The notes beneath the pieces were generated by a model. That model was not told the DNA's origin. It did no database searches and saw nothing but the letters and a program-made list of their open reading frames with translations. Of a stretch of 64,000 bases of DNA, positions 34,235 to 44,909 are shown piece after piece. The number at the start of each line of letters is the position of its first letter. The stretch's first letter is position 1. Source of the stretch: Azorinus chamasolen (lineage: Eukaryota > Mollusca > Bivalvia > Cardiida > Solecurtidae); the NCBI GenBank assembly GCA_963576725.1, contig OY755240.1, forward strand, positions 30,275,932-30,339,931, given 5' to 3'. Position numbers and translations under genes: made by a program.

Positions 34235-34604
34235 GGGTAATTATCGTTGTGGTCATACAAATGATGGATATGGTCCGAGCAGTGAGCCGTGAATGTACTT
34301 TACATTTTAGTACGTTCCACGATTTAGGGGTGTCGGCATTGCTGCAGTCCATCTAACTATATAAGATATGAACGTACTTTATATGCGACAGTCAATCACG
34401 ATTTTCTCATGCAGGTGTTTATGCTGACAGAATGCTGATTCCCCCAAAAAGTGGACTGCGCTGGTTTTTATGGTTTACTTATACCACATCTATATAGCGC
34501 TCTTTTCACACTGGATATGTACGTTCAAAAGCCCTTTACATGAATGATATCACTAACCGGAACGACATGTTAATGTTGTGTTTATAGCTCGAACAATTTG
34601 ACCC
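34235..34604. other. Spacer between the paired 330-bp MITEs
   Basis: No gene, repeat or transposon end recognised. Confidence 0.4.
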
Positions 34605-34934
34605 GAGGTCTGTTCAGGAGCGCGGGCGCTTGATGAGCGCTTGCCCGAGCAAAAGTATCACTGCTGAACGCGATCGAGCGCCCTTTCTAAAAATCAAGTA
34701 CATTTTTGTTCTGCGGTCGGGTTCTAGAGCATCAGTTTGTTAATTACGATTGTTTTCTTTCAGTCGGTTGCTTCTGTAACATTGTTGGTAGTCATCTTGG
34801 AAACACAAGCGAATGTCAAAGCGATACATCTCGCGAGTAGGCTAGCTTGCGCTAGCTGGCACTAGGCGGGCGCCCTCGTTCAGAGTCCAAGCGCTCGAAG
34901 TAACATCGAGCGCCCACACTCCTGAACAGGCCTC
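34605..34934 (+). mobile_element. 330-bp GC-rich MITE, copy 2
   Basis: It is the same length and orientation as 33905-34234 with only scattered substitutions (for example GAGGTC for GAGGCC at the left end). Confidence 0.85.
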
Positions 34935-35300
34935 TGGACCCTCACCTATATGCAGAATACATAATGAGAGAGATGACCCTGTATAAATAAAACCCCGTCG
35001 GTTAATCGTGAAGTCTATTCTCGATGAAATTACGGAAGCGATAACTCGTGCATGTGTAAACAATACAATCACGAGTGTGTCAATGCAAAGTTGCTTACCG
35101 GGACACGTGTCGAGGATTAACCCGTCCAATGCCGATGATAAAAAAGAAATATTACGATTTTTTATTTATGCAAATTATGTAGGTCAGGGTCCAGGTCAAA
35201 TTGTTCGAGCTATATTGCTGTTTTTGCGACAGTGTCGCCTTACACCAGTGTATGATTCGACAAAGTCACAGGTATACAGTAAACCTCTATTGTTCGAAAA
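34935..35300. other. Unassigned; one 98-codon frame
   Basis: The + strand frame 35008-35304 (beginning MKSILDEITEAITRACVNN) is open, but I recognise no family. It ends exactly in the TTAA of the next MITE, which argues against a real gene end. Confidence 0.3.
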
Positions 35301-35304
35301 TTAA

Positions 35305-35522
35305 CCCTGGGCCTGCTATTCACATCAATATACCTACCTGTAAATAGTGAAGACCCAGATGAGACAGCTCCTGCACTATTTACAAGTTTATTGTGCAACC
35401 AGTGCACTCCACAGCAGCGATTGCACAGCGAAATACTTGTACACAGTGAAGATATATGTAATTATACAACAGGGCATGGGTAAAGAAGGAGAAATGTATT
35501 TTAAAAATCAGCAAGAGAAGGG
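35305..35522. mobile_element. piggyBac-like MITE, family F, hairpin tip deleted
   Basis: TTAA at 35301-35304 and a mutated TTGA at 35523-35526. The interior matches 21222-21465, but the hairpin reads GACAGCTCCTGCACTATTTAC, so the right arm of the stem is missing from the axis outward. Confidence 0.85.
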
Positions 35523-35564
35523 TTGAAACAAGTACATATATCATTATTGCTCTTTACGACATGT

Positions 35565-35712
35565 GATAACTTTATGCAGGGTGAAAGTCATGAAAAAAAC
35601 TTCCAGATGAGTTTTACTGCATGACTTTCACTCTGCACTGAGCAGCCATCTGCCTTAAAAGCTATCAATTCTTCATAACTAAAATTTCGTTCGAAGTATC
35701 GAGTTTTTATTG
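35565..35712. mobile_element. Pogo-like palindromic core, degraded
   Basis: TTTATGCAGGGTGAAAGTCA pairs with TGACTTTCACTCTGCA around AACTTCCAGATGAGTTTT. The right end is AAGTATCGAGTTTTTATTGTA. The left end is lost. Confidence 0.65.
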
Positions 35713-35756
35713 TATATTTCATAGCATCGGATGCACACACAAACTAGTGTTTTCTT

Positions 35757-36068
35757 TCTGCCGGCCGCGTGGCTCAGTAGTAGAGCGTCCGCCTGCGGTA
35801 CGGAAGGTCGTGGGTTCGATCCCCGGCCGCGACAGACCAAAAGTCGTTAAAAGTTGGTACTAGTAGCTCCCTTGTCTACGCTCGACATTAAAGGGGTAGT
35901 TCTAGGACTTGTCGACCCAGTGTCAGGATAATGTGACTGGGTGGGTGCCATTGCCATGTACCTGCGGCAGGGGTATTCCAGTGAGGTAGCACTATAAATT
36001 GTCTCATGCGGGTACAGTCTGCAAATAACTGAAATACTGTTGGTCTGACGTTCACTCACTCACTAACA
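35757..36068 (+). mobile_element. tRNA-derived SINE
   Basis: The 5' tRNA-like head (35760-35834) has an A box (GTGGCTCAGTAGTAGAGCG) and a B box (GGTTCGATCCC at 35813-35823). A D-arm and a T-arm can be drawn. The anticodon loop (CTGCGGT) would read GCG, but one stem pair is poor, so a working tRNA is unlikely. A ~230-bp body follows, ending with CACTCACTCACTAACAACAA. Internal pol III promoter boxes are present by sequence. Confidence 0.8.
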
Positions 36069-36069
36069 A

Positions 36070-36545
36070 CAACTTAGCCTTTATATGTTTTCTACATGTT
36101 TTATTCTTCGTATCGTGATCTCTTACTAACATACATGATCTCTCTAGTCTCTTCTTTTTTGTTAACTCACTCTCCAGTATATATATCCACTGCTCTGCCC
36201 AACATACTCAATGTCTAGACTTATTTGACAACTACACTATATAACTTGTATTCTTGACATATTGATAAATATAATTATATACACTGCATGTATACTTTCA
36301 CACAGTCCATACACATTTAACCTTTAACCAGTAACATAAGTGTTATGTTACACTAGTGTTTCTCAGTTGAGGGTAACACTGTAATTTAAAATATTATTTT
36401 AACTGGTATGTAAGGTGTGTATATCAAATTTAAATCATAATTACCAAAAAAATGTTCATTTCAAAACTTTCAGATAGTATCTGAAAAATGAACTATATTT
36501 ACTTAGCCTATACGAGTATATTAACGATCAACGAAGCAGATCGTA
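36070..36545. other. AT-rich, nothing recognised
   Basis: No ORF, repeat or transposon end identified before the 3' end of the Penelope-like copy. Confidence 0.4.
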
Positions 36546-36549
36546 TGTG

Positions 36550-37067
36550 ACAAACTGTAAAAGTACAAAAATGAGTCATGCAGGAAACACCACATACAGA
36601 ACAAACACTCGCCCGAACAGCAACACAAGGAAACAGCAAATGTACATAGGTAGAAAAAACAACAAGAGACGCACAAAGACAAAACAAACATACAATAGGA
36701 GGAAGATGGAAGTACCGCCTTGGAACGGTCAGTGACAAAAGTCACCGGGGGTTTAAACCGGTTTATGGGCGCCCAACCTCACCCTTATTCCATCCCCATC
36801 CTAAAAGACAAACAGTGTAAATAAACGTATCCCCTCTCCGACTAATCTACAACAACCGCGACAGCAAATACAGTGGTAAAGTGCATGTATAACAAAAAAA
36901 CATTTTATTGAAAATACTGTATCCACCTATCGCTATTGTACTCAATGATTGAGCTGCAAACAGAGTAACTGTAGAAAAGTAATAAAGGGTACGACAAAAA
37001 TGAAATAGTACAGATATCCGACGTTCTCCTTCCATTTCTGGATTTAAGAGGTCGCCTTCATAGAGTA
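36550..37067 (-). mobile_element. 3' region of Penelope-like copy 2
   Basis: On the minus strand this follows the RT stop codon. It contains the same GACAAAAGTCACYGGGGGTT block and TATGTTTGTTTTGTCTTTGT as copy 1 (29726-30187) and the tail at 56187-56608. I see no GIY-YIG pair or conserved frame shared by all copies, so it is treated as untranslated. Confidence 0.65.
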
Positions 37068-38230
37068 CTAAACCTTTCTTGTCGGCGTACATGCAAAGAG
37101 GCCAGCGTGATTACCAACTGTAAAAGGGTTCACAACCAAACATGCAGTATGTTGTAGTAATACAGGATCATATCCCTTTTTAATGAATTGTTTTATATAT
37201 TTGATGAACAAAGTGAGAAAATGGGTATGTCCAATAATTTTACGAAGTTTGTAAATCACATCACCATAAAATTCCGGATGTGAAATACCGTGTCGCAAAA
37301 GTACCTTGAGATTACATTTGTACTTGCCAATAAGCGAGAGATTTCGATAGTAAAATTTAGAGAAAGTTTTTCTTAGTTTATGGTATCTATATCCTTGTTT
37401 AAGCAGTTTATCAGTTAAAATGAGATTTCGACTGTTAAAATCGTCAATAGATGAACAAGCTCTAGCAAAACGCATAAGTTGAGATATATAAACCCCGTAA
37501 GATGGAGCACGGGGAACATCCCCGTCAAGATGAGGAAAATTTACAATATTAAAATCAAAATCATCTCTTTTGTCATATATTTTAGAAGAAATCATTCCAT
37601 TATTAATTTTAAGGTCTAGGTCAAGAAACGCTGCATAATTGTCGGACGGGTTAGCTTTATTCAATTTGAGTTCTTTAGGATAAATTGTAGGAATCAGAGC
37701 ATCAAAGAAAGGGTTATCTAAGTTAAAAATATCATCCAAATATCGACAAGTTTCATTGAAGGCTTTTATAACATCTTCTTGTGTTTGAGGATTCAAACTC
37801 AACATGAAATCTCTCTCATAGCAGTACAAAAACAAATCTGCGACAAGTGGTGCACAATTCGTACCCATGGGAATACCAATTACCTGACGGTATATAGCAT
37901 TCCCATAACGTACAAATATGTTATCCAAAAGAAAGGTTAGTGCTTCGCAAACTTCTGAGCAAGTCCAATTGGTGTAATATTTCATTTGCTCGTCAGTAAA
38001 GAAAGCTTTTTCAGCATTACATGCCAAGAATGATGTTCTTTCTCGGGCAAATACTTTCTGGATCAAGTTAGTAAGCTTATCCTTAATTAAAATATGAGGA
38101 AGAGTTGTGTACAGAGTAGAAAAATCGTACGTGCTTACAGTGGATGCAAGATACCTTTTGTTCTTAAGTTTGTTTAAGAAGTCTGCACATACTTTCAACA
38201 TCTGAGGGAAATCGAAATCTATATGTTTAT
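37068..38230 (-). CDS. Penelope-like reverse transcriptase, longest open copy
   Basis: A continuous minus-strand frame holds reverse transcriptase blocks in order: STYDFSTLYTTLPH (finger/palm entry), TNWTCSEVCEALTFLLDN, GIPMGTNCAPLVADLFLYCY, the catalytic CRYLDDIFNL, YLDLDLKI-like AAFLDLDLKI, and GDVPRAPSYGVYISQLMRF. The C-terminal GDVIYKLRKIIGHTHFL and TPTRKV-stop follow. The stop is at the same place as in the plus-strand copy, so it is probably the natural end of the RT ORF. No GIY-YIG endonuclease follows. The N-terminal part (with YWLPKLHK in copy 1) is absent: upstream, the frame runs into an ATG microsatellite (38250-38348) that supplies a spurious Met-rich start. It would copy RNA into DNA in a retroelement; activity is unlikely because of the truncation. 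Confidence 0.75.
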
Positions 38231-38249
38231 CTGTTGTCTGATCATCATC

Positions 38250-38257
38250 CATCGTCG

Positions 38258-38338
<81 letters not shown>

Positions 38339-38348
38339 CCATCATCAT
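38250..38348. repeat. (ATC)n microsatellite
   Basis: About 30 ATC units separate the minus-strand RT copy from a plus-strand RT fragment. Confidence 0.97.
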
Positions 38349-38354
38349 TTTTGT

Positions 38355-38500
38355 AAGTTCATCTATTAACAATGGAACTATTTCTTATAGAATTTATGAC
38401 GAAAGGGATTACTTTGATTTTAGCGTAGCTAACTACATGTATCTCCATTTGGATGGGGATGTTCCCCGTGCTTCACCTTATGGTGTTTACATTTCCTAGC
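38355..38500 (+). pseudogene. Third Penelope-like RT fragment, part 1
   Basis: The + strand reads ISYRIYDERDYFDFSVAN and HLDGDVPRASPYGVYIS, matching KIYDKRDDFDFNIVN ... DGDVPRAPSYGVYIS of the neighbouring copy, but diverged and in the opposite orientation. It stops at a TAG just after YIS, where a tandem repeat block begins. Confidence 0.75.
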
Positions 38501-38504
38501 TTAT

Positions 38505-39900
38505 TATGTCTCCCCAATTTATGGGGAGACTTATTGTTTTTGCCAGAGGTGTCCGTCCGTCCGTCCGTCCGTTCGTCTATCAGTCCGTCTGTTTGTTACA
38601 AACTTGTGTCGCGCATATCTCTGAAACGAGTAGGGATTGAGTCACTAAACTTAACACGAATGTTCACCAGCACGAGTTGTTGTGCATCTGGGGCTGTTGA
38701 ATTGTTTCGTCTCCCACTGATAGTTTTGGATTCTTTTTAGACAAACTAAGTGTCGCGTGTATCTCTGAAACCGCCGAGGATAGAGTCAACACACTTAACA
38801 GGAATGTTGACTAGCATGAGTTGTTTTGCATCTGTTTTTTAATCGTCTCCCCTGATAATTGTTGAGTTTTTCCCCTGCTATGATTAAAATTAGAGAATTT
38901 TTGTGTCTTGCGTTTCTCTGAAACCAGAAGGGCTAGACTCACCAAACATCACGGGAATGTTCACCAGTATGAGTTGTTTTGAACCTGGAGGTTTTAAATT
39001 GTCTCCCCTGATAACGTTGGAGTTAATGCCCCTGGTGACTTAAAATCAGACAAGCTTTACTTTGTGTCGCCTGTACCTCTGAAACAAACGAAGACTAGAG
39101 TCGCCAAACTGTACCTGTTTTTATAATTGTCTTTCCCTGATAATTGTTGAGTTATTTCCCCAGATATGATAACTTAAGAATTAGAGAAACTTTATATCGT
39201 GAATATCGTCAAAAGCAGTAGGGCTAGAGTCACCAAACTTCACAGGAATGTTCATCAGCATGAGTTGTTGTGCACCTGTTTGTTTTAAAGTTTTCCCCTG
39301 AAAACTTTTGGGTTGTTGCCCCTTTTGACGTAAAATCAGACAAACGTTGCATTTTGTCGCGCATATCTCTGACACGAGTAGGGCTAGAGTCACCAAACTT
39401 CATACGAATGTTCACCAGCATGCCTTATTATTCACCTGGAATTTTTGAATTGTTCCCCCTGATAACGTCTCATAACTTTGGAATAATTACCCATGATGAC
39501 TTAAAATCAGACAAACTTTGTGTCGCGCGTATCTCTGAGATTGCTAGGGCTAGAGTCAACAAACTTCACAGGAATTTTCACCAGCATGAGTTGTTGTACA
39601 TCGGGGTTGTTTGAATTGTCTCCCTGATAACTCTGGAGTTATTACCCCTGATGACTTAGAATTATACAAATTTTGTGTCGTGCGTATCTTTTGAACCAGT
39701 AGGGCTAGAGTCACCAAACTTCACAGGAGTGGTGATCAGCATGAGTTGTTGTGCACCTGGCATTTTTAATCGCCCCCTGATAACTTTGGACAAACTTTGT
39801 ATTGCGTGTATCTCTGAAACCGCAAGGGCTAGAGTCTCCAAACTTCACAGGAATGTTCAACAGCATGCGTTGTTGTGCACCTGGGGTTTGGAGTTACAGA
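38505..39900 (+). repeat. ~155-bp tandem repeats with (GTCC)n leader
   Basis: The block starts TATGTCTCCCCAATTTATGG, then a (GTCC)n run (38547-38572). About eight units follow, sharing ATCTCTGAAACCGYAGGGCT, AGAGTCACCAAACTTCACAG, GAATGTTCACCAGCATGAGT and CCCCTGATGACTTAAAATCA. Units start near 38625, 38762, 38915, 39065, 39205, 39365, 39530, 39690 and 39810. It interrupts the third RT fragment. Confidence 0.85.
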
Positions 39901-39959
39901 CATTACACTTGTGTATTGGAAAGAGGATGGCGTGGGGATACATCTGTTTTTGTGACAAA

Positions 39960-40055
39960 AGCAAATCTCTAATTCGTTTCTTCTGTTTATGATTTTAACA
40001 ATGGCAACCGTGTTGTCACTGGTAAACTGCTGAAACAGGGCTATAGAAGTAGTTA
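39960..40055 (+). pseudogene. Third Penelope-like RT fragment, part 2
   Basis: The reading VYDFNNGNRVVTGKLLKQGY matches the RT segment following GVYISQL in the other copies (DDFNSRNLILTDKLLKQGY). It is in the same orientation as part 1 (38355-38500). The ~1.45-kb tandem block between them must therefore be an insertion. Confidence 0.6.
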
Positions 40056-40079
40056 AGTATACCTCGGACAGTTGACCAG

Positions 40080-41415
40080 AATGCATGGATTCCCTGGATT
40101 GATGGACTGGCGGATTATTATGTAATAGTGACGTGATGATGTCATGGAGTATTGCGCCACAGTCGCGTCATTGGAGGATTGCGTCCCTACGTCATCGGTG
40201 GGATTGCGTAACGAGGTCATGGGGGTAGCATTGCGTAACGAGGCTATCCAGAGATCTCGTGCCTACGTCATAGGGGGATTGTGTCATCTGGGGATTTGCG
40301 ACAGTCTCGGATCCCGTTAGACGGGATGGGTCGTATCGCGTTGTCCGGAAACGGAGGGAGCGCCGATCTATCGTTTGGGTATGATTCACACCCATCCTTC
40401 CAGCCAGTCCAAACATAATTACATTTACAGTTAGAACGAACCTTACGACAGTTTATATGGTAAATGGGTTTGTCTTTTTTGCACTTTGTCACGTTTTGTT
40501 TTGTAATTTTGCTGTTTGATGATATTTTGGTGCCGCATCCTTTGTGTGACGCTTTCTATAGGACTGTTTCTCCATTTTTGTCTGTCTAGGAAAGTTGGTT
40601 TCATGGACATTTTTACATTTTATTTGATGAATATATTTTATATGTTTTCAAGAAAGTCAACATGTTAGCTACACAACTGCAACACTTCTGCATAAACATT
40701 TCACTGCATGGAATACCGCATCAATCGACATCTCATCCGGATCCAAGCTGGTTGGCATTCAGTCAAAAGTTTTTCAAAAACTTTATCAAATGTGAAGTAG
40801 TACAAATTTCACCAAATCCAAAGCTGAACACATATTATATTTCCACAGCGGGACGAGATTTACAAACTATTACTTTTTGTGGGGTGATTTATATTCATAT
40901 AAAGAATGTATGCCTACATGTACGTGTATTACTTCTAGAACAGATGAGATAATTACAAAGATCAAGCTTCACGACATTTGATAAAGCGTATAGATAATAT
41001 TTCATACCGTAATTGTGAATTTATATATATAATATATATTGAAAATACTATGTATATGTAATATGTGCTGTACTCAATGAGGTGCAAAAGGCAATTTGAC
41101 TGGCTAAAAATGTAGGTTATATTCTAAGCACCTTATAAATTACATCACTTAATCATTAGGATGTTTGTTTCATTCGACCTCGCGTGGTGTCTGCGCGCGC
41201 TATCATAACCCCGCCTCCTCGTAACTAGTAGTACACATGGCCATATTTGACGATCTTACAACCAGAACTCATTGTTAACCATTCCAGCCTGTGTTAGTTA
41301 TTGAGCAAAGACATCTTAGCAATGCGGGTCTGATTTAACAGACTTAAACTGTTTGACGTTCCGACCTTATTACAGACGACAATTTAGCGAGATTAAATTT
41401 TAACTCTATTTTCTA
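40080..41415. other. Mostly unassigned; degenerate GGATTGCGT repeat and MITE scrap
   Basis: At 40100-40290, loose ~35-bp units share GGATTGCGTMACGAGGTCAT-like sequence. Frames at 40192-40492 (minus) have no domain I recognise. At 40725-40755 ACATCTCATCCGGATCCAAG is a family A half hairpin. A CpG-rich patch (GCGTGGTGTCTGCGCGCGCT) lies at ~41174-41193. Confidence 0.4.
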
Positions 41416-41420
41416 CACTC

Positions 41421-41678
41421 ACCCATTCCTTCATATTAAAGACTTTTGACGACTCTGTAAAAGTCACTTTGTGAAACCATTGTGATAAATAGAGCATTTG
41501 TTCCTATAGAAGCAAACATTCTATTTATCACAATGGTTTAAAACTACAAAAATCTAAAATCTAAAATTTTCCTTTTCTCTTGTAAATGCTCATTTTCGGT
41601 AGATTTATTCAAAGAGGTTGTAAATAAAAAATAGCCTATGAGGTAATGGGTCTAAAAATAGCCTATGAAGTAATGGGT
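41421..41678. mobile_element. piggyBac-like MITE, family D, duplicated end
   Basis: It starts CACCCATTCCTTCATATTAA. The hairpin GAAACCATTGTGATAAATAG has axis TGTTCCTATAGAAGCA. The right terminal sequence AAAAATAGCCTATGAGGTAA with TGGGT occurs twice in tandem (41626-41651 and 41652-41678). Confidence 0.8.
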
Positions 41679-41699
41679 TACCCCTAAACTTGATGTATT

Positions 41700-41835
41700 T
41701 ACGCATACATGTATTTACGTTTTAACAAACAGAGTAGAACAATATCAGACAAATCCTGCTTGATCAGGGTCTATTCTGTTTGCTTGAATAATGTTACAAT
41801 TCTGATACTATACTGTCTGTCATGGTAAACATATC
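41700..41835. mobile_element. Family B MITE fragment
   Basis: AACAGAGTAGAACAATATCAG, then CAAATCCTGCTTGATCAGGG and TCTATTCTGTTTGC, form a diverged hairpin. Neither TTAA end is preserved. Confidence 0.55.
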
Positions 41836-41842
41836 TCGTTAA

Positions 41843-42029
41843 CCCATTCCCCCATAGGCTATTTTTAGATACAACCTCTTTGAATAAATATACCCAAAAG
41901 GAGCATTAACTAGAGAAAAGGATTTTTTTTTAGAATTTTGTGGTTTGAAACCATTGCTCTATTTATTACAATGGTTTCACAAAGTGACTTTTACAGAGTC
42001 GTCAAAAGTCGTCAATATGAAGGAATGGA
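41843..42029. mobile_element. piggyBac-like MITE, family D, tip deleted
   Basis: TTAA flanks (41839-41842, 42030-42033). The ends are CCCATTCCCCCATAGG and TATGAAGGAATGGA. The hairpin is cut to GAAACCATTGCTCTATTTAT, so one arm of the tip is gone. Confidence 0.85.
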
Positions 42030-42033
42030 TTAA

Positions 42034-42945
42034 ACACGCCTGTGTAAAACATTCAGGTAAGACACAGGCTCCAAAAATCTTGAATTATCGACGCCGTCAT
42101 TTCACAGCAATTGCTGCATGGATATGTCGAATAGCTGAGTTAAAGTAGTACTAGAGTCTATCTCTCCGAATTCATCTTTTATTAGCAATTGGGTATCCCC
42201 GAGGTCGAAATCGCCAGCCATTTTGTACTGTTCTTAAGGAAAAGGAAATCAGTGACGTCACACTTGGCGCTTGAAGTCAAGTGGGTGTGCGACGTTTGTG
42301 TACTAGAACCGTGGGAACGATTTATGCTTGGCCAATCAAAATTTGAAATAAATCATTACATTGTTTACTTTAAATAGTAACATTTTTTCACTCAAAATGG
42401 TCAAATATCAGTCGAAAAATTGAGTCGTATTGCCGGAGCGGACATATACGGACCTAGCGACGGGCCAATAACCGATATATACCCGATGATAAGGTAATTG
42501 GTCTAAATCTATAGCCACAGAAGGTTTAGTTTAATCATATTTTGTTGTAAATTGTCAACAAAAGAAGGTCTTATTCTGCTCCGATGCTGCAAATATTGTA
42601 CACATACCGATTAGCCCCAATTTTCAAACCATCGCTTTTACAAAGGCAATCATCGCCCGAATCGATTCAGATATCTGCACATGCACAATACACGTACCGT
42701 TTAAGTGCAGTCTAGCCGCTAGTTATAACGCACATTTTTCGAAACTTTCAGAATATATGTACTTCACAATAGCAGGTGTTAAGTGCCCGTGTGGCGGTTG
42801 TAAAAAGTCGCCCCGTACTTGATTCTCAGTGTTGTTATATTTTCTGGTCCTTCGGGATCATAAGTTTTGATGTTATTAGTTTTGAAAATTGAATACTGCT
42901 TAAGCCGGTGCTAGGGGTGTGAGTAGTGTTACACTTTTAATTGCT
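42034..42945. other. No gene recognised
   Basis: Frames at 41945-42148 and 42189-42377 show no recognisable domain. A GTGACGTCAC palindrome (CRE-like) lies at 42251-42260. No exon boundaries were supported. Confidence 0.35.
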
Positions 42946-42949
42946 ACTC

Positions 42950-43313
42950 ATAGTAGTAGTAGTAATAGTAGTAGTTGCTGTTGTTGTAGTAGAAGTAGTA
43001 GTAGAAGAAATTGTTGTAGTAGTAGTAGTAGTAGTAATAGTAGTAGTTGTTGTTGTAGTAGAAGTAGTAGTAGTAGTTGTAGTTGTTGTTGTTGTAGTAG
43101 AAGTAGTAGCTGTATATATTTGTTGTTGTAGCAGTAGTAGTAGTAGTAGTTGTTGTTGTTGTTGTTGTTGAAGTAGCAGTAGAAGTAGTAGTTGTTGTTG
43201 AAGTAGCAGTAGTAGTAGTAGTTGTTGTTGTTGTTGAAGTAGAAGTAGTAGTAGTAGTAGTTGTTGTTGTTGTTGAAGTAGAAGTAGTAGTAGTTGTTGT
43301 TGTTGAAGTAGTT

Positions 43314-43369
<56 letters not shown>

Positions 43370-43608
43370 TGAAGTAGTAGTAGTAGTTATTGTTGTTGTT
43401 GAAGTAGAAGTAGTAGTAGTAGTTGTTGTTGTTGTTGAAGTAGCAGTAGAAGTAGTAGTAGTTGTTGTTGTTGAAGTAGAAGTAGTAGTAGTAGTTGTTG
43501 TTGTTGAAGTAGAAGTAGTAGTAGTTGTTGAAGTAGCAGTAGAAGTAGTAGTTGTTGTTGTTGATGTGGAAATAGTAGTAGTAGTTGTTGTTGTTGAAGT
43601 AGTAGTAA

Positions 43609-43658
<50 letters not shown>

Positions 43659-43659
43659 A

Positions 43660-43738
<79 letters not shown>

Positions 43739-43763
43739 TGTAGTAGTAGTAGTAGTAGTAGTT

Positions 43764-43831
<68 letters not shown>

Positions 43832-43945
43832 TGTTGTTGTTGTTGAAGTAGCAATAGTAGTAGTAGTTGTTGTGGTAGAAGAAGTAGCAGTAGTAGTAGT
43901 TGTTGTTGTTGTTGAAGTAGCAGCAGTAGTAGTAGAAGTATTACT
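42950..43945. repeat. ~1-kb (TAG)n / (TTG)n compound microsatellite
   Basis: The + strand alternates TAG tracts with short TTG and AAG tracts. A pure TAG block of over 200 bp lies at about 43600-43830. Val-rich, Leu-rich and Gln-rich frames across it are repeat translations. Confidence 0.97.
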
Positions 43946-43969
43946 TGTATGTGTAGCAGTAGTTATATA

Positions 43970-44700
43970 TAATTTATGCGATTTTTGTTTGAGTACAAAT
44001 GAAAATTATTAATAGTACGCATTATTGGCTGGACTATTTCATGATGATCTTCACTTTGATAGGACAAAAAGAAGCTGTAATATCGAATAACAATAGTTTA
44101 TAGAGACCAGCTTATATTTAGGCCGAATCAGATATTATATAGTTTTCTCTTAGGTCACTTGTATTCTGTTTACCCCGTCAACAAGATTTGATCAATTTAT
44201 TACATGTCGATTTGTATTGGTTTCTAAATCAAACTCGACGAATACCATTATGAACCCGTAGTGGAAGCGCTTTTAGTACTTATTTGTCATAAGCATTCAA
44301 AATAGTCCACTCAAGTACGTCTTCCTCAGGCAACTCACGACTTATTTTCTATTTTCGTCAGTCTACTGTCAGTCAAAAGATGTAAATCTGAACGATATTT
44401 TAGTTCAACCATATTTTCTTTCCATGGGACCTGGATTCAATTAAGAGCCACCATGTCCGTCATGTATTTGCTTACATCAGTACAATCTGCCCACACAAGT
44501 TTAAAGAAAATTAAGCAATGATACAAACTTTAGCAAACTTGTTCTGCTTCAATTGACATCCAAAACCTTGGTGAATTTCTACTTAAAACTACCTGCGCTC
44601 AGGAATGGATTATCGCTTGTCACGTACTGATAAACATCGTTTTATAAACGAATGACATAACATACTCCCTGAACGGATTCACAACGCATGGTTGAATTGA
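43970..44700. other. No gene or repeat recognised
   Basis: AT-rich, with only short frames. Confidence 0.4.
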
Positions 44701-44705
44701 GTTAA

Positions 44706-44905
44706 CCCTAATCCAATTTTTCGCGATCTTACTCAAATTTGCAAACAGCATGGATCCTGGCAACGAGTAACTCGGCATCTCATCAGGATCCAATCTGTTT
44801 CACACTCGATCAATCTTTTTACAAACGCTTGATCGATTCGGAACTGTAAAAATATCACCAGATCTAAATTTGGCAGACACTTTTTTTCCAACTGTGGATT
44901 AAGGG
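44706..44905. mobile_element. piggyBac-like MITE, family A, tip deleted
   Basis: TTAA flanks (44702-44705, 44906-44909). The left end is CCCTAATCCAATTTTTCG and the right end CTGTGGATTAAGGG. The hairpin reads ATGGATCCTGGCAACGAG, then TAACTCGGCATCTCATCAGG, so part of the left arm is lost. Confidence 0.8.
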
Positions 44906-44909
44906 TTAA

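Noticed and set aside
35760..35834. Functional tRNA gene
   Set aside because: The anticodon stem has a poor pair and a SINE body follows directly, so a tRNA-derived SINE head is the better reading.
38240..38372. Met-rich N-terminus of the minus-strand RT frame
   Set aside because: It is encoded by the ATC microsatellite plus the edge of an opposite-strand RT fragment; homology starts only at about 38215.
43387..44012. Long poly-Leu/Gln and poly-Val frames
   Set aside because: They are created by the TAG/TTG microsatellite.
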